A stretch of DNA of 64,000 nt, from positions 124,001-188,000 of the forward strand of contig NZ_NWSV01000009.1 of NCBI RefSeq assembly GCF_002531935.1, written 5' to 3'. The position numbers were made by a program, and so were the translations under genes. Positions 7,722-17,047 of the stretch are shown piece by piece. The stretch is from Rhizobium chutanense (GTDB lineage Bacteria > Pseudomonadota > Alphaproteobacteria > Rhizobiales > Rhizobiaceae). Below the pieces are notes generated by a model. It was not told where the DNA came from. It did not search any database and saw only the letters and a list, made by a program, of their open reading frames with translations. Within the stretch, counting starts at the first letter, position 1. Each line of letters starts with the position of its first letter.

Positions 7722-8224
7722 TCGATGACAAATGTCCTGAACATGACCTTCGATACCCGCCCTTGCGAGCGAAGGTCAACACGTTCCTGTATGTCATCCT
7801 TGAGATATTGAAAGCCCCGCGGCCCCTCGATCTGCTGCAGGGAAACGGTCCTGATATAGGCGAGGATATCCTGATGAATATCCTCGGAAACCTTCACGTC
7901 AGGCGGCCCGTTGAACAGCAGCGCGACCTCGAGTCGCACCCAGTTTTCCGAGGGATAGGCGAGGTTCGAGGTGATCGGCTCGAGCTGGACGATGTTGTTG
8001 GCCTCGGTCGAGATGCGGGCTAGGCCTTCCTCGGCCTTTTTCTTTGCCTCGGCGTCCTTGGCCTGCTCGGCCTCCTTGGCGCCCTTGATGTTGGGCGCGA
8101 CGATCGTGCCGACCGCCCAGCCGCCGCCGGCGCCGAGGAGCGTCAGGACGGCGATGCCGATGATCGTCATCAGCGGGCCGGATTTCTTCTTTGGTTGGCC
8201 TGCGCTTGTGTCTTCGTCTGCCAT
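7718..8224 (-). CDS. fliL: flagellar basal body-associated protein FliL
   Basis: This 168-residue protein has a short cytoplasmic N-terminus, one membrane helix at about residues 18-40 (LMTIIGIAVLTLLGAGGGWA) and a periplasmic C-terminal domain with the FliL fold (LEVALLFNGPPDVKV, ending in KVMFRTFVIE). A charged Ala/Glu/Lys helix lies between about 48 and 70. FliL surrounds and supports the stator units in other bacteria. It lies between flgH and fliP and overlaps fliP by 4 bases. Confidence 0.93.
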   Translation of the reverse strand: MADEDTSAGQPKKKSGPLMTIIGIAVLTLLGAGGGWAVGTIVAPNIKGAKEAEQAKDAEAKKKAEEGLARISTEANNIVQLEPITSNLAYPSENWVRLEVALLFNGPPDVKVSEDIHQDILAYIRTVSLQQIEGPRGFQYLKDDIQERVDLRSQGRVSKVMFRTFVIE

Positions 8225-8236
8225 CGTCGTTCAGCC

Positions 8237-8953
8237 TCAAAGCGGCGAGAAAAGATCGACGGCCTGCTGGCCGCGCGGAGGCTGCTGCACTTCCATCAGG
8301 CGGCCGCGGCCGCCGTAGGAGATGCGGGCTTCGGCGATCTTGTCGTAGGAGATCTGGTTGTCGGAATTGACGTCCTGCGGACGAACGATGCCGGCGACAT
8401 TCAGAATGCGTAGCTCCTGGTTCAGGCGGACTTCCTGCGAGCCCGAGATGACGAGGTTGCCGTTTTCGAGAATGCCGGTGACGACGGCGGCGACCAGAAG
8501 GGTGATCTTGTCGGTGCGCTCGATCTTGCCCTTGCCGTCGGTGCTGGTGTCGGAGCCATAGGTCAGGTCGGTCTTGGACTCGGGCGTCCAACCGAAGATC
8601 TGGGCGTTGACGTCCCAGTTCATGCCGCTCGAATTCGTGCGACTGCGGTTGGTCTCGTTGTCGAAGGAGGCCTTGTCGTTGATCTGGATGTCGACGGTCA
8701 GGATGTCGCCGACGTTGAGCGCGCGCGCATCCTTGAAGAGGGCGGCCTGCGAATCACTCCACAGCGAATAACCCTGGGCGACGGCGCGCGGCTGCTTCGG
8801 ATAGAGCGCCATCTGCGGTGTCTGGCCGTAGGCAAGCCCGCTGCCGATCGGGCTCATGGCGGGCGCACGGCCGATCTCGCTGACCGCGGTCGGAGACTGG
8901 CAGCCTGCAAGGAGTGCGAGGGCGGCGATCGCGGCCGGGAAACGCATATTCAT
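8237..8953 (-). CDS. flgH: flagellar L-ring protein FlgH
   Basis: This 238-residue protein carries a lipoprotein signal with lipobox LLAGC (Cys at about residue 18), as expected for FlgH, which builds the outer-membrane L ring. The body includes the conserved NVGDILTVDIQINDKASF and ISGSQEVRLNQELRILNVAG. It overlaps motE by 4 bases upstream and is 12 bases from fliL, within the flgB-fliP operon. Confidence 0.96.
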   Translation of the reverse strand: MNMRFPAAIAALALLAGCQSPTAVSEIGRAPAMSPIGSGLAYGQTPQMALYPKQPRAVAQGYSLWSDSQAALFKDARALNVGDILTVDIQINDKASFDNETNRSRTNSSGMNWDVNAQIFGWTPESKTDLTYGSDTSTDGKGKIERTDKITLLVAAVVTGILENGNLVISGSQEVRLNQELRILNVAGIVRPQDVNSDNQISYDKIAEARISYGGRGRLMEVQQPPRGQQAVDLFSPL

Positions 8954-9492
8954 GAAGGATCCTTCGACGTATTGGGATCGGACGCACTGGCGATGATACT
9001 GGCGATGGCCGCGGCCTTTTTCGCGTCCATCTCGTTGAGGATGAGGCTCGACTGGCGCGGGCTGAGCCGCATGATCACGGCTGAGGCCACCTCGATGTTC
9101 ATATCCTGCAGCTGGAGCGCCGCGGCATCCGGCTTCATCTTCTTGTAGATTTCGGTGAGGCCGGCTTCAGCCTGCTTCAGGAAATCGTCGCGCCGTTTCA
9201 GCCAATCCTGATATTCGGCCTTACGCTTGTCCATCTCGGCCACGCGGGCGTCGATGTCGGCGCGAAGCTTTTCAAGTTCCTGCTTCTGCAGGAGGTAACG
9301 CTGGTCGCGGGCGGGGTCGGCGATATTGGTGCAGAACTGTTTGATCTCGTCCTGCGAGGTGATGTCGCCCGCCGGCGCATGCTCCTGCGCGAAGGCGCCC
9401 GGGATCGACAGGAGCACGAGGGCTGCCGCCGGCAACGCCAGCCGGCGCAGCAGTTGCACAACCGTCATGTCGGGATTGAGGATCGTCTTCAT
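8950..9492 (-). CDS. motE: MotE, periplasmic chaperone for the motility protein MotC
   Basis: This 180-residue protein has an N-terminal signal sequence (about residues 12-35, ending near AFAQE). A long charged coiled coil follows (about 60-120), with the repeated pattern LEKLRADIDARVAEMDKRKA. A MgtE-like N-terminal domain fold appears at the end (LQDMNIEVASAVIMRLSPRQ). In S. meliloti MotE aids folding and stability of the periplasmic protein MotC, which is known work on that family. motC itself is not in the window. The gene overlaps flgI and flgH by 4 bases each. Confidence 0.85.
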   Translation of the reverse strand: MKTILNPDMTVVQLLRRLALPAAALVLLSIPGAFAQEHAPAGDITSQDEIKQFCTNIADPARDQRYLLQKQELEKLRADIDARVAEMDKRKAEYQDWLKRRDDFLKQAEAGLTEIYKKMKPDAAALQLQDMNIEVASAVIMRLSPRQSSLILNEMDAKKAAAIASIIASASDPNTSKDPS

Positions 9493-10610
9493 TGCAGCAC
9501 GAGCTCCGCCTGCAGGGCGCCCGCCGACTTGATGCCCTGGAGAATGGCGATGATGCCATCCGGTTTCACGCCGATATTGTTGAGGCCGGCGACGAGGGTC
9601 CTGAGGTCGGGACCGTCGATGATGGCGACACGCCCACCTGTCTGCTCGGCAGCGATATCGGTCTGCGGCTGGACCGCGGTGCGGCCGCGCGAGAAGGGTT
9701 CGGGCTGGATGATCTGCGGCGTCTCGGTGACCTGAACCGTCAGGGTGCCGTAGCTGACGGCAACCGGCGAGACGCGGACATCCGAGCCGATGACGATCGT
9801 TCCGGTGCGCTCGTTGATCACGACCTTGGCGGGCGTATCGGTCTCGACGATGAGATTTTCGATGTCGGCCATCAGTCGGGTGAGATCGGCGGTGCGTGGC
9901 TTCTGGATCACCACTTCCTGCGAATCCTTGGCTTCGGCGACCGGGCCGCCGAAACGCGCCGAGGCATAACCGTTGACGATGTCGGCGATACGGATTGCCG
10001 TCGAGAAGTCGGGGTTGCGCAGCTGCAGGACGAGATTGACCGAATCCTTGAAGCGGGACGGCAGCTCGCGTTCAATGATGGCGCCGCCCGGAACCCGGCC
10101 GGCAGTGGTGACACCTTCGGTCACCGTCGCCGCCTGGCCCTGGGCCTGAAAACCGGTCACGATGGCCGCCCCTTGCGCGACGGCATAGATCTGGCCGTCG
10201 GCGCCGGAAAGCGAGGTCATGACAAGCGTGCCGCCGCGCAGCGACGTTGCGTCGCCGAGCGAGCTCACCGTGACGTCGATGCGGCTGCCGGGGCTTGCGA
10301 AGGGCGGCAGGTTGGCAGTGACCATCACCGCCGCCGTGTTTTTGGCGTTGGACTGGCTGCCCTGCGTCGAGATGCCGAGGTTCTGCAGCATCGCCCGCAT
10401 CGACTGCTCGGTGAAGGGGGACGACCGGAAGCCGTCGCCGGTTCCCTGCAGGCCGACGATCAGGCCGTAGCCGATCAACTGGTTGTCGCGGCCGGCCTGA
10501 AGCGAGGCGATGTCCTTGATACGCGATGTCAGCGCCCAAGCGGGCGCGACGTCCGCCAAACTCATGGCGAGAACCGCGACAAGGGTTAAAAAGCGGAAGA
10601 ACAATTTCAT
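9489..10610 (-). CDS. flgI: flagellar P-ring protein FlgI
   Basis: This 373-residue protein matches the usual FlgI length. It has a cleavable signal peptide at residues 1-26 ending in APAWA. The mature part starts with the family-typical SRIKDIASLQAGRDNQLIGY and contains GTGDGFRSSPFTEQSMRAML and the late VVINERTGTIVIGSDVRVSP. FlgI forms the periplasmic P ring around the rod. It overlaps flgA and motE by 4 bases each, so it is translationally coupled on both sides. Confidence 0.97.
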   Translation of the reverse strand: MKLFFRFLTLVAVLAMSLADVAPAWALTSRIKDIASLQAGRDNQLIGYGLIVGLQGTGDGFRSSPFTEQSMRAMLQNLGISTQGSQSNAKNTAAVMVTANLPPFASPGSRIDVTVSSLGDATSLRGGTLVMTSLSGADGQIYAVAQGAAIVTGFQAQGQAATVTEGVTTAGRVPGGAIIERELPSRFKDSVNLVLQLRNPDFSTAIRIADIVNGYASARFGGPVAEAKDSQEVVIQKPRTADLTRLMADIENLIVETDTPAKVVINERTGTIVIGSDVRVSPVAVSYGTLTVQVTETPQIIQPEPFSRGRTAVQPQTDIAAEQTGGRVAIIDGPDLRTLVAGLNNIGVKPDGIIAILQGIKSAGALQAELVLQ

Positions 10611-11089
10611 TTTGCCCTCACATGGATCGTGCCGTCAGCAAGCACCGTGCCGCTGACGATGACACCGGAATCCATATTGCGTGCGCGGATGAGCTGCCCC
10701 GTCGCGCCGTCTTCGAGCGGCGTGCCGGCAGCCGAGATCGTCATCGCGCCGAGCGAAAAGACCAGGCGGATCGAAGAGCCGCGGGTCACCGTATAGGCTT
10801 CACGCAGCCCCGAAACCGAAATGGTCCGGCCGGGCAGCAGCGTGCGCTTGGAGACCAGGCCTTCGACCTGGGAAATGGATTTGGCAAAATCGCCGGCGAG
10901 GTTGGGATTGGTGATCTCGACCTCCTGAAGCTGGCTGGCCGACAATGTGTCGCCGGGGTAGATGATCGTCGTCGGGACGACGGCATAACCCATGCCGGCA
11001 TCCACCTTCGCGGGCAAAAACATGCCCGCAACTGCGATCGTGGCTGCCGCCACCCATCCTGAGATGTGTCCTGCCCGGCAAAACATCAT
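10607..11089 (-). CDS. flgA: P-ring assembly chaperone FlgA
   Basis: This 160-residue protein has a signal peptide (about residues 1-30) and a C-terminal SAF-type domain (about 37-160) with PGDTLSASQLQEVEI and PLEDGATGQLIRARNMDSG. It is shorter than enteric FlgA, as in other alphaproteobacteria, and keeps mainly the conserved C-terminal domain. FlgA guides FlgI subunits during P-ring assembly. The end overlaps flgI by 4 bases and the gene sits 16 bases after flgG. Confidence 0.93.
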   Translation of the reverse strand: MMFCRAGHISGWVAAATIAVAGMFLPAKVDAGMGYAVVPTTIIYPGDTLSASQLQEVEITNPNLAGDFAKSISQVEGLVSKRTLLPGRTISVSGLREAYTVTRGSSIRLVFSLGAMTISAAGTPLEDGATGQLIRARNMDSGVIVSGTVLADGTIHVRAK

Positions 11090-11105
11090 GTTTCGGCCCT
11101 TCCCT

Positions 11106-11894
11106 TTACTTCAGGTTCTTGCTGACGATGGAGGCCATTTCGTCAGCCGTGGTGATCACCTTGGAATTCATTTCGTAAGCGCGCTGGGCCGAGATCAGCT
11201 CGGTAATTTCCTTCACCGGGTCGACGTTCGACGATTCCAGGTAACCCTGCTTCATGTAGGCGAAGCCTTCCTCGTCGGGATTGCCGACGACGGCATCGCC
11301 GGAAGCCGCCGTTTCCTGGAAGAGATTGTCGCCGATCGGCTGGAGGCCTGCCTCGTTGACGAAGTCGGCAAGCGTCAGCTGGCCAAGCGTGGTCGCGCTC
11401 GTCGCGCCCGGCAGCTTGGCCGAAACCTCGCCGGAGCGGCTGATCGTCAGCTCGGTCGAGCCCGTCGGAATGGTGATGCCGGGAAGGACCTCGTAGCCAT
11501 CGACGGTGACGAGCTGGCCCTGGTCGTTCTTGTTGAAGGCGCCGGCGCGGGTATAGAGCGTCGTACCGTCGGTCGACTGGATCTGGAAGAAGCCCTTGCC
11601 GATCAGCGCCACGTCGAGGTCGTTGCCGGTCTGGGTCAATTCGCCCTGGAGATGCAGGTTGCGGACCGCCGAGGTCTGGACGCCGAGGCCGATATTGGCG
11701 CCTTCCGGAACCACGGCCTGGTTGGCGCGGTTGGCGACGCCCTTGGCCCGTTCGGTCTGGTAGAGAAGATCGGAGAATTCGGCGCGGGCGCGCTTGAAAC
11801 CCGTCGTATTGATGTTGGCGATGTTGTTGGCGATGACTTCCAGATTGGTCTGCTGGGCATCCATGCCCGTTGCTGCGATGGCGAGCGCTCTCAT
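11106..11894 (-). CDS. flgG: flagellar distal rod protein FlgG
   Basis: This 262-residue protein has the conserved rod N-terminus [20 protein letters not shown] and the [14 protein letters not shown] motif (in two adjoining pieces). It ends with the rod/hook C-terminal helix ([20 protein letters not shown]). The length equals that of typical FlgG. It builds the distal rod through the P and L rings. It is preceded by fliE (19-base gap) and followed by flgA in the same operon. Confidence 0.97.
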   Translation of the reverse strand: MRALAIAATGMDAQQTNLEVIANNIANINTTGFKRARAEFSDLLYQTERAKGVANRANQAVVPEGANIGLGVQTSAVRNLHLQGELTQTGNDLDVALIGKGFFQIQSTDGTTLYTRAGAFNKNDQGQLVTVDGYEVLPGITIPTGSTELTISRSGEVSAKLPGATSATTLGQLTLADFVNEAGLQPIGDNLFQETAASGDAVVGNPDEEGFAYMKQGYLESSNVDPVKEITELISAQRAYEMNSKVITTADEMASIVSKNLK

Positions 11895-11913
11895 GTGTTC
11901 GTCCTCAAATCAG

Positions 11914-12258
11914 TTACATCTGCATCTTGGTGACTTCGAGAAAGGCCGAGACGACCTTGTCGCGGATGGCGATCGCGGTCTGCAGCGTCTGCTCGGCCTG
12001 GAGCATGGAATCGACGACTTCTCGCGTCGTCGCCGTGCCCTTGATGCCGGCAAAGGACATGCTTTCCGCACCCTTCAGGCTGGTGACCGCGTCGCTCGCC
12101 ATGTTGCCCATGACGGAGGCGAAGCTCATGCCGTTGGCTGCACCTGCGGTGCCCGGCATGGTGGTGGCGGCGGACGACGAGGCGGAATTTTCGGTGTCGA
12201 CGGCGCCGAGCGCACGGGTCATCGAAAGGTTGCTGACATTCTGGACGCTGCTGATCAT
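11914..12258 (-). CDS. fliE: flagellar hook-basal body protein FliE
   Basis: This 114-residue protein has the C-terminal signature of FliE: STREVVDSMLQAEQTLQTAI-like helices in residues 75-114, ending LEVTKMQM. FliE links the MS ring or export gate to the proximal rod. It begins 2 bases after the flgC stop codon and is followed by flgG, which is the standard rhizobial order. Confidence 0.95.
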   Translation of the reverse strand: MISSVQNVSNLSMTRALGAVDTENSASSSAATTMPGTAGAANGMSFASVMGNMASDAVTSLKGAESMSFAGIKGTATTREVVDSMLQAEQTLQTAIAIRDKVVSAFLEVTKMQM

Positions 12259-12260
12259 TA

Positions 12261-12677
12261 TTATTGGCTCTTCAGGAGGTCGATCGTGGAGGAGATGAGA
12301 TCGCGGGTCTGCTTGATGGTCTGCAGATTGGCGTCATAGGAACGGTTGGCTTCGCGCATGTCGGCCATCTCGACCAGGATGTTGACGTTCGGCAGCTTGA
12401 CGACGCCCTTCTGATCCGCCGCCGGATTGCTGGGATCAAATTCCGTGCTGAAATCGCCTTCGTCTTCGCCGACCTTCTTGACGTTGACCGTCTCGACGCC
12501 GCTCACGCGATCCATCTGCTGGCCGAAGGTGATCGTCTTGCGGCGATAGGGGTCGGCTCCCGGCGTGTCGCCGGTCGAGCGGGCGTTGGCAATGTTTTCC
12601 GAAACGATGCGCAGGCGCGTCGACTGCGCCTCGAGGCCGGAACCGGCGATTTTCATTGCTGCTGAAAGCGGATCCAT
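12261..12677 (-). CDS. flgC: flagellar proximal rod protein FlgC
   Basis: This 138-residue protein starts [20 protein letters not shown] and keeps the rod motif [12 protein letters not shown] and the C-terminal [19 protein letters not shown] helix. It is a proximal rod subunit. It sits 5 bases downstream of flgB and 2 bases upstream of fliE, so the three form a tight unit. Confidence 0.97.
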   Translation of the reverse strand: MDPLSAAMKIAGSGLEAQSTRLRIVSENIANARSTGDTPGADPYRRKTITFGQQMDRVSGVETVNVKKVGEDEGDFSTEFDPSNPAADQKGVVKLPNVNILVEMADMREANRSYDANLQTIKQTRDLISSTIDLLKSQ

Positions 12678-12682
12678 GAGTT

Positions 12683-13075
12683 TTACTTCCTGACGGTCAT
12701 CAACATCATGCGGTTGAAGGAACTGACCAGCGAGGTGTTCAGATCGTACTGGCGCTTGATATCGCCCGATTTGGAGAGCTCCTCGGCCAAACCGACCGTA
12801 TTGCCGGATTCCTGAACGCCGATTTCCTGGTCGAGTGCGGCGTCCTTGACGTCGATATCGCCGCTGGCACTGAAATCGTTGCCGCTGAGATGGGCCGGAT
12901 TGGTGCGCGCCATGGTGATGTCGGACTTATCGAGCACCGCATCGAAGGGCGTGACGTCCTTGGCGTGGAATTTCGGGGTATTGGCATTCGCGATGTTGCC
13001 GGCAACAACCTGCTGACGGATCGTCAGCCATTCCGCCTGTCGCGAAGCCAAGTCGAAAAGTTGGATCGGTTGCAT
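12683..13075 (-). CDS. flgB: flagellar proximal rod protein FlgB
   Basis: This 130-residue protein carries the rod-family motif [19 protein letters not shown] near the N-terminus and a C-terminal helix with [16 protein letters not shown]. It is a proximal rod subunit. It is the first gene of the flgB-flgC-fliE-flgG-flgA-flgI-motE-flgH-fliL-fliP run, in which no gap exceeds 20 bases. The promoter should lie between 13076 and 13187. Confidence 0.96.
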   Translation of the reverse strand: MQPIQLFDLASRQAEWLTIRQQVVAGNIANANTPKFHAKDVTPFDAVLDKSDITMARTNPAHLSGNDFSASGDIDVKDAALDQEIGVQESGNTVGLAEELSKSGDIKRQYDLNTSLVSSFNRMMLMTVRK

Positions 13076-13179
13076 GAGAACTCTCCGTTTTTACTGCCCC
13101 GAACCTAGTGTGGTAATCTTGCGTGGGACTTACGGGAATTCCGGCTTCGAGACGCTTTTCGGCGAAAGCTTCCGCTACA

Positions 13180-13215
13180 AATGAACCGGGCTCCGGCCGG
13201 TTTACGGCGGAGCCC
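13180..13215 (-). terminator. possible terminator after the flgF-fliI unit
   Basis: An 8-bp stem (13188-13195 with 13208-13215) lies 27 bases past the stop codon of the gene at 13243. On the minus strand it is followed by GGTTCATTTG, a weak T-rich run. The 167-base gap here separates the flgF-fliI unit from the flgB operon. Confidence 0.45.
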
Positions 13216-13242
13216 TCTTGCCTTCAGCCTTTGCCGTAAGGT

Positions 13243-13785
13243 TCAGTTGTTCTGGTAGGTCTCTCCCTTGGAGGTGACGATCACCCATTTGCCCTGGCGC
13301 TGTTCGATTGTCGCAAGGCGGCTCTGGTCGGGCAGGATCGAGCCGACGCGCACCACATACATGCCGGAGGGATCCTCGATCAGCGCCCGGCCGTTTGAGA
13401 CGTGCAGCAGCCGGAAGGACGATGTGCCGGGGAAAGGCTGATCTTCCAATATGGCGCGGCCCTGGCGTTCCTTGCCGAGATCGGAGACCGTCGCCGTCGT
13501 CAGCGGGTCGACTGCCGGCGGCTTCTTGTCCGCCTCATTCTTGTTGACCATGGCAAGCGGCGAAACGCTGAAGACGTTGCGCGCCGGCCAGTTCGGCAGT
13601 TCGCGCGAATTGCTGCTGGCGGCGACATTCATGCCGAACTTGTCAGCGTTGAAGAAGACGTACCAGGGGAAGAAGGCGGAAGCCCCGGCAAGCGCCAGGC
13701 CGGTAAAGGTCAGAAACCGATCCAGCATGACGGTCTTCCTGTGCTGGTTCAGGGAAGCGATGCGTTCGTCGTCAAATTCAGCCAC
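13243..13785 (-). CDS. uncharacterised membrane-anchored protein of the flagellar cluster
   Basis: I do not recognise a family for this 180-residue protein. It has a charged cytoplasmic N-terminus (about residues 1-22) and one membrane helix at about 22-46 (FLTFTGLALAGASAFFPWYV). A periplasmic remainder follows, with an acidic and Pro-rich linker near 90-105 and a compact C-terminal part rich in beta strands (LLHVSNGRALIEDPSGMYVV, then VGSILPDQSRLATIEQRQGK). It begins 2 bases after fliI, so it is co-transcribed with flgF and fliI. A basal-body or export accessory role is likely from this context only. Confidence 0.85.
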   Translation of the reverse strand: MAEFDDERIASLNQHRKTVMLDRFLTFTGLALAGASAFFPWYVFFNADKFGMNVAASSNSRELPNWPARNVFSVSPLAMVNKNEADKKPPAVDPLTTATVSDLGKERQGRAILEDQPFPGTSSFRLLHVSNGRALIEDPSGMYVVRVGSILPDQSRLATIEQRQGKWVIVTSKGETYQNN

Positions 13786-13787
13786 GT

Positions 13788-15185
13788 CTATCTCCTCTGG
13801 ATGGCGGCGGCCTGATTGCCCATGCCGGCTGCAGCTTTGAGCGCGCCGGCGAGATCGGCAAAGGCATCGGGCGAGTCGCGATCGCCCGGAGACTGTTTCA
13901 GGACGTCGTAAATGATGGGCACCTGCTTGACCGCCATGTCGAGATCGGGATCGGCGCCCTGGCGGTAACCGCCGATCAGGCGCAGGTCACGCGTTTCCTC
14001 GAAGCGGTGGATCAGCACCTTCAGCCGCGACACCAGCTTTTCCTGATCCGGCGTCCACGCCTTGCGGGCAAGACGCGAGATCGAGGCAAGCGGATCGATC
14101 GGCGGATAACGCCCTTCTTCGGCGAGGCTGCGCTGCAGGACGATATGACCGTCGAGGATGCCGCGCGTCGAATCGGCGATCGGGTCGTTGTGATTGTCGC
14201 CGTCGACGAGGATCGAGATGATCGCCGTGATCGTGCCGGTGCCCTCGGGGCCGGGGCCGGCGCGCTCCAGCAGGCGCGGCAGCTCGGTGAAGACGGAGGC
14301 GGGATAGCCACGCGCGATCGGCGGCTCGCCGGAGGCGGTCGCCACCTCGCGGATCGCATGGGCGAAACGCGTGACGCTGTCGACGATGAAGAGAACGTTT
14401 TCGCCCTTGTCGCGGAAATGTTCGGCGATGGTGACCGCCGTCAGCGGCGCCATCTTGCGCAGCATCGGGCTCTCGTCGCTGGTTGCGACGACGGCGATCG
14501 CCTTCTTCATATTGCTGCCGAGCGTATCCTCGATGAATTCGCGCACCTCGCGGCCGCGTTCGCCGACAAGCGCAATAACGACCTTGTCGAAGGCATCGGC
14601 GCGGGCGAGCATGGACAAGAGCGTCGACTTGCCGACGCCGGAGCCGGCGAAGATGCCGAGACGCTGCCCAAGGCAGAGCGGCGAGAAGATGTCGATCGCG
14701 CGCACGCCGGTCTTGAAGCCGGTCGCAACGCGTTTGCGGGTCATCGAGGGCGGCGCGGTATTGGAGATCGAACGGCGGTCGAGACCCTCGGCGATCGGCC
14801 CCAGCCCGTCGATCGGCTCGCAGAGCGAGTTGACGGTGCGCCCACACCAGCTGTCTGCCGGTGAGATGCGGAAGGCGCCTTTGCGGATGACCGTATCGTG
14901 AATGCCGATCGGCTCGCCAGGTTCGATCGGGCAGACATAGATCAGGTCCGGCTCGACGCGAACGACCTCGCCGAGATGGATGCCGGTTGCCGATTTATGG
15001 GCGACGAACTCGCCGAGGCGCACGTGGCGGGAGAGGCCGCGAACCGTGTAGTGACCGGCGGCGATGGTGTGCACGCGACCGCCATGGGCAACGGCGAAGT
15101 CCGGCGATACGTATCGGTCGACGAGATCGGCAAGATGCGCCAGCTTCGGGGAAAGGCCGTCCTCGGACAGGAGCGTGGTGTTCAT
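13788..15185 (-). CDS. fliI: flagellum-specific export ATPase FliI
   Basis: This 465-residue protein has the layout of the FliI/F1-beta ATPases. The Walker A motif AGSGVGKST lies at about residues 180-188, the Walker B region includes NVLFIVDSVTRFAHAIREVA, and the TEL-type loop GYPASVFTELPRLLERAG follows. FliI powers and orders type III export at the base of the flagellum. It begins 2 bases after flgF. No fliH or fliJ gene is recognisable next to it in this window. Confidence 0.97.
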   Translation of the reverse strand: MNTTLLSEDGLSPKLAHLADLVDRYVSPDFAVAHGGRVHTIAAGHYTVRGLSRHVRLGEFVAHKSATGIHLGEVVRVEPDLIYVCPIEPGEPIGIHDTVIRKGAFRISPADSWCGRTVNSLCEPIDGLGPIAEGLDRRSISNTAPPSMTRKRVATGFKTGVRAIDIFSPLCLGQRLGIFAGSGVGKSTLLSMLARADAFDKVVIALVGERGREVREFIEDTLGSNMKKAIAVVATSDESPMLRKMAPLTAVTIAEHFRDKGENVLFIVDSVTRFAHAIREVATASGEPPIARGYPASVFTELPRLLERAGPGPEGTGTITAIISILVDGDNHNDPIADSTRGILDGHIVLQRSLAEEGRYPPIDPLASISRLARKAWTPDQEKLVSRLKVLIHRFEETRDLRLIGGYRQGADPDLDMAVKQVPIIYDVLKQSPGDRDSPDAFADLAGALKAAAGMGNQAAAIQRR

Positions 15186-15187
15186 GC

Positions 15188-15922
15188 TCAGCGGCTGCCC
15201 CCAAGCGTCTGGACGGCTTCCTTGAACGAATCCTCACTGTCGCGCATCAGCGACGAGACGCTTTCGAAGGCGCGGTTGACTTCGATCAGCTGGGTGATCT
15301 CGCGCATGGCGTTGACATTGGAGTTTTCGAGATAACCCTGCTCGACGCCGACATTGAAACGGTCGACGACGGCGCGCGGTTGTTCGGTGGTCATGATACC
15401 GCTGTTTTCGTAGCGCAGGTAACCCTTGCTGATATCGGCCTCGAACAGGCCGAGCGACGCAACCTGGCGGCTGTTCTGATAGATGATGCCGTCGGTGCCG
15501 ACAGCCGGTTCGCCGCCTTTGGTGTCGAGCTGGATCGGCGCGCCGCCGGCGTCGAGAACCGGATATCCCCGGATCGAGACGAGTTCGCCGGTATCCTTGA
15601 GCGTGAAGCGGCCGTCCCGCGTCAGAACCCGGCCGGCCGGCGTATCGAGCGCAAACCAGGCATCGCCCTTGATGGCGAAATCGAGCATGTTGCCGGTATG
15701 CTGCAGTTCGCCGTTGCTTTCGTTCAGATAATCATTGCCCTGGGAAACGAAGGCGACCTTTGTGTTCAGCTTGTTCTTGGTCGCCGCCACCATCTCGTCG
15801 AACTTCACCTCGGTGGCGCGAAAGCCGGTCGTGTTCACGTTCGCCATGTTGTCTGCGATGGTGGTCAGGCGCTTTTCAAGCGCCATCTGCGACGACAGAG
15901 AAACATAAAGACCGGATTGCAT
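15188..15922 (-). CDS. flgF: flagellar proximal rod protein FlgF
   Basis: This 244-residue rod protein starts with MQSGLYVSLSSQMALEKRLT and carries IADNMANVNTTGFRATEVKF. It ends with the rod helix MREITQLIEVNRAFESVSSL. I chose the ATG at 15922, with GGAG nine bases upstream, over a TTG five codons earlier. It heads the flgF-fliI-unknown unit and is divergent from motA. Confidence 0.95.
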   Translation of the reverse strand: MQSGLYVSLSSQMALEKRLTTIADNMANVNTTGFRATEVKFDEMVAATKNKLNTKVAFVSQGNDYLNESNGELQHTGNMLDFAIKGDAWFALDTPAGRVLTRDGRFTLKDTGELVSIRGYPVLDAGGAPIQLDTKGGEPAVGTDGIIYQNSRQVASLGLFEADISKGYLRYENSGIMTTEQPRAVVDRFNVGVEQGYLENSNVNAMREITQLIEVNRAFESVSSLMRDSEDSFKEAVQTLGGSR

Positions 15923-16174
15923 GTCGGTAAGCTCCAAGCATTGGCGATGAACGGAACGAAAAGCCGGGCGTCGTCTGTCTGGTTCGGCCGGGATTTCGCT
16001 GAGGCGGCATCTCAGAAACGGGCGCGGGCACCCATTCGTCGCCTTTAGACTGACGGCAGATGCTTGCGCGAAGCTGGCACGCGAAAATGCCTTGCCGGCG
16101 GCCTTTCATCAGCCTCACGCAAGGCAGAAACCCTATCCGTCCTAGAGAAAAGTAACGTTCAGATTGGGCTGACG
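15923..16174. promoter_or_regulatory. divergent promoter region of flgF and motA
   Basis: These 252 bases separate two outward-facing flagellar units, so both promoters must lie here. I see no FliA-type promoter and no long palindrome. In rhizobia such class II promoters depend on Rem, whose binding site I cannot place with certainty. Confidence 0.4.
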
Positions 16175-17047
16175 ATGAACATTGTTATTGGATTTGTAGT
16201 TGTTTGCGGCTGTGTCATCGGCAGCTTCATGGCGATGGGCGGCCACGTGGACGCCCTGTTCCAGCCCTTCGAATTCGTCATCATCGGCGGCGCCGGTCTC
16301 GGCAGCTTCATCATGGCAAACCCGATGAAGGTGGTGAAGGATTCCGGCAAGGCGCTCGGCGAAGCCTTCAAGCACGCAGTTCCCAAGGAACGCAATTATC
16401 TCGATACGCTCGGTGTGCTCTATTCGCTGATGCGCGACCTGCGCACCAAGTCGCGAAACGAAATCGAAGCCCATATCGACAATCCCGCAGAATCGACCAT
16501 CTTCCAGTCGGCTCCGACCGTTCTGAAGAACAAGGAACTGACGGCGTTCATCTGCGACTACGTGCGCCTGATCATCATCGGCAACGCCCGCAGCCACGAG
16601 ATCGAAGCGCTGATGGACGAAGAACTCAACACCATCATGCACGACAAGATGAAACCCTACCACGCCATCCAGATCATGGGCGACTCCTTCCCGGCGATCG
16701 GTATCGTCGCGGCCGTTCTCGGCGTCATCAAGGCGATGGCCCACATCAACGACTCTCCCGAGGTGCTCGGTCACCTGATCGGCTCGGCGCTCGTCGGCAC
16801 CTTCCTCGGCATTCTCTTGTCCTACTGCCTCTGCTCGCCGCTGGTCTCCCAGATCAAGGTCGTCCGCAACAAGCAGCACCGCCTCTACGTCATCGTCAAG
16901 CAGACGCTGCTTGCCTACATGAACGGCTCGGTGCCGCAGGTCGCTCTCGAATACGGCCGCAAGACGATCTCGGCTTACGAGCGTCCGTCGATCGATGCGG
17001 TCGAACAGGAAATGATGAACCCAGGCGGCGAAACCAAGGCGGCTTAA
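16175..17047 (+). CDS. motA: flagellar motor stator protein MotA
   Basis: This 290-residue protein has four membrane helices (about residues 2-20, 30-50, 170-190 and 200-225) and a cytoplasmic loop between helices 2 and 3 rich in charged residues that would contact FliG. The stretch [20 protein letters not shown] is typical of MotA/ExbB-like channels. The ATG at 16175 is chosen because the membrane segment [20 protein letters not shown] starts there; the frame is open further upstream without a good start. motB is not adjacent, as is normal in rhizobia, and is not in this window. Confidence 0.96.
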   Translation: MNIVIGFVVVCGCVIGSFMAMGGHVDALFQPFEFVIIGGAGLGSFIMANPMKVVKDSGKALGEAFKHAVPKERNYLDTLGVLYSLMRDLRTKSRNEIEAHIDNPAESTIFQSAPTVLKNKELTAFICDYVRLIIIGNARSHEIEALMDEELNTIMHDKMKPYHAIQIMGDSFPAIGIVAAVLGVIKAMAHINDSPEVLGHLIGSALVGTFLGILLSYCLCSPLVSQIKVVRNKQHRLYVIVKQTLLAYMNGSVPQVALEYGRKTISAYERPSIDAVEQEMMNPGGETKAA

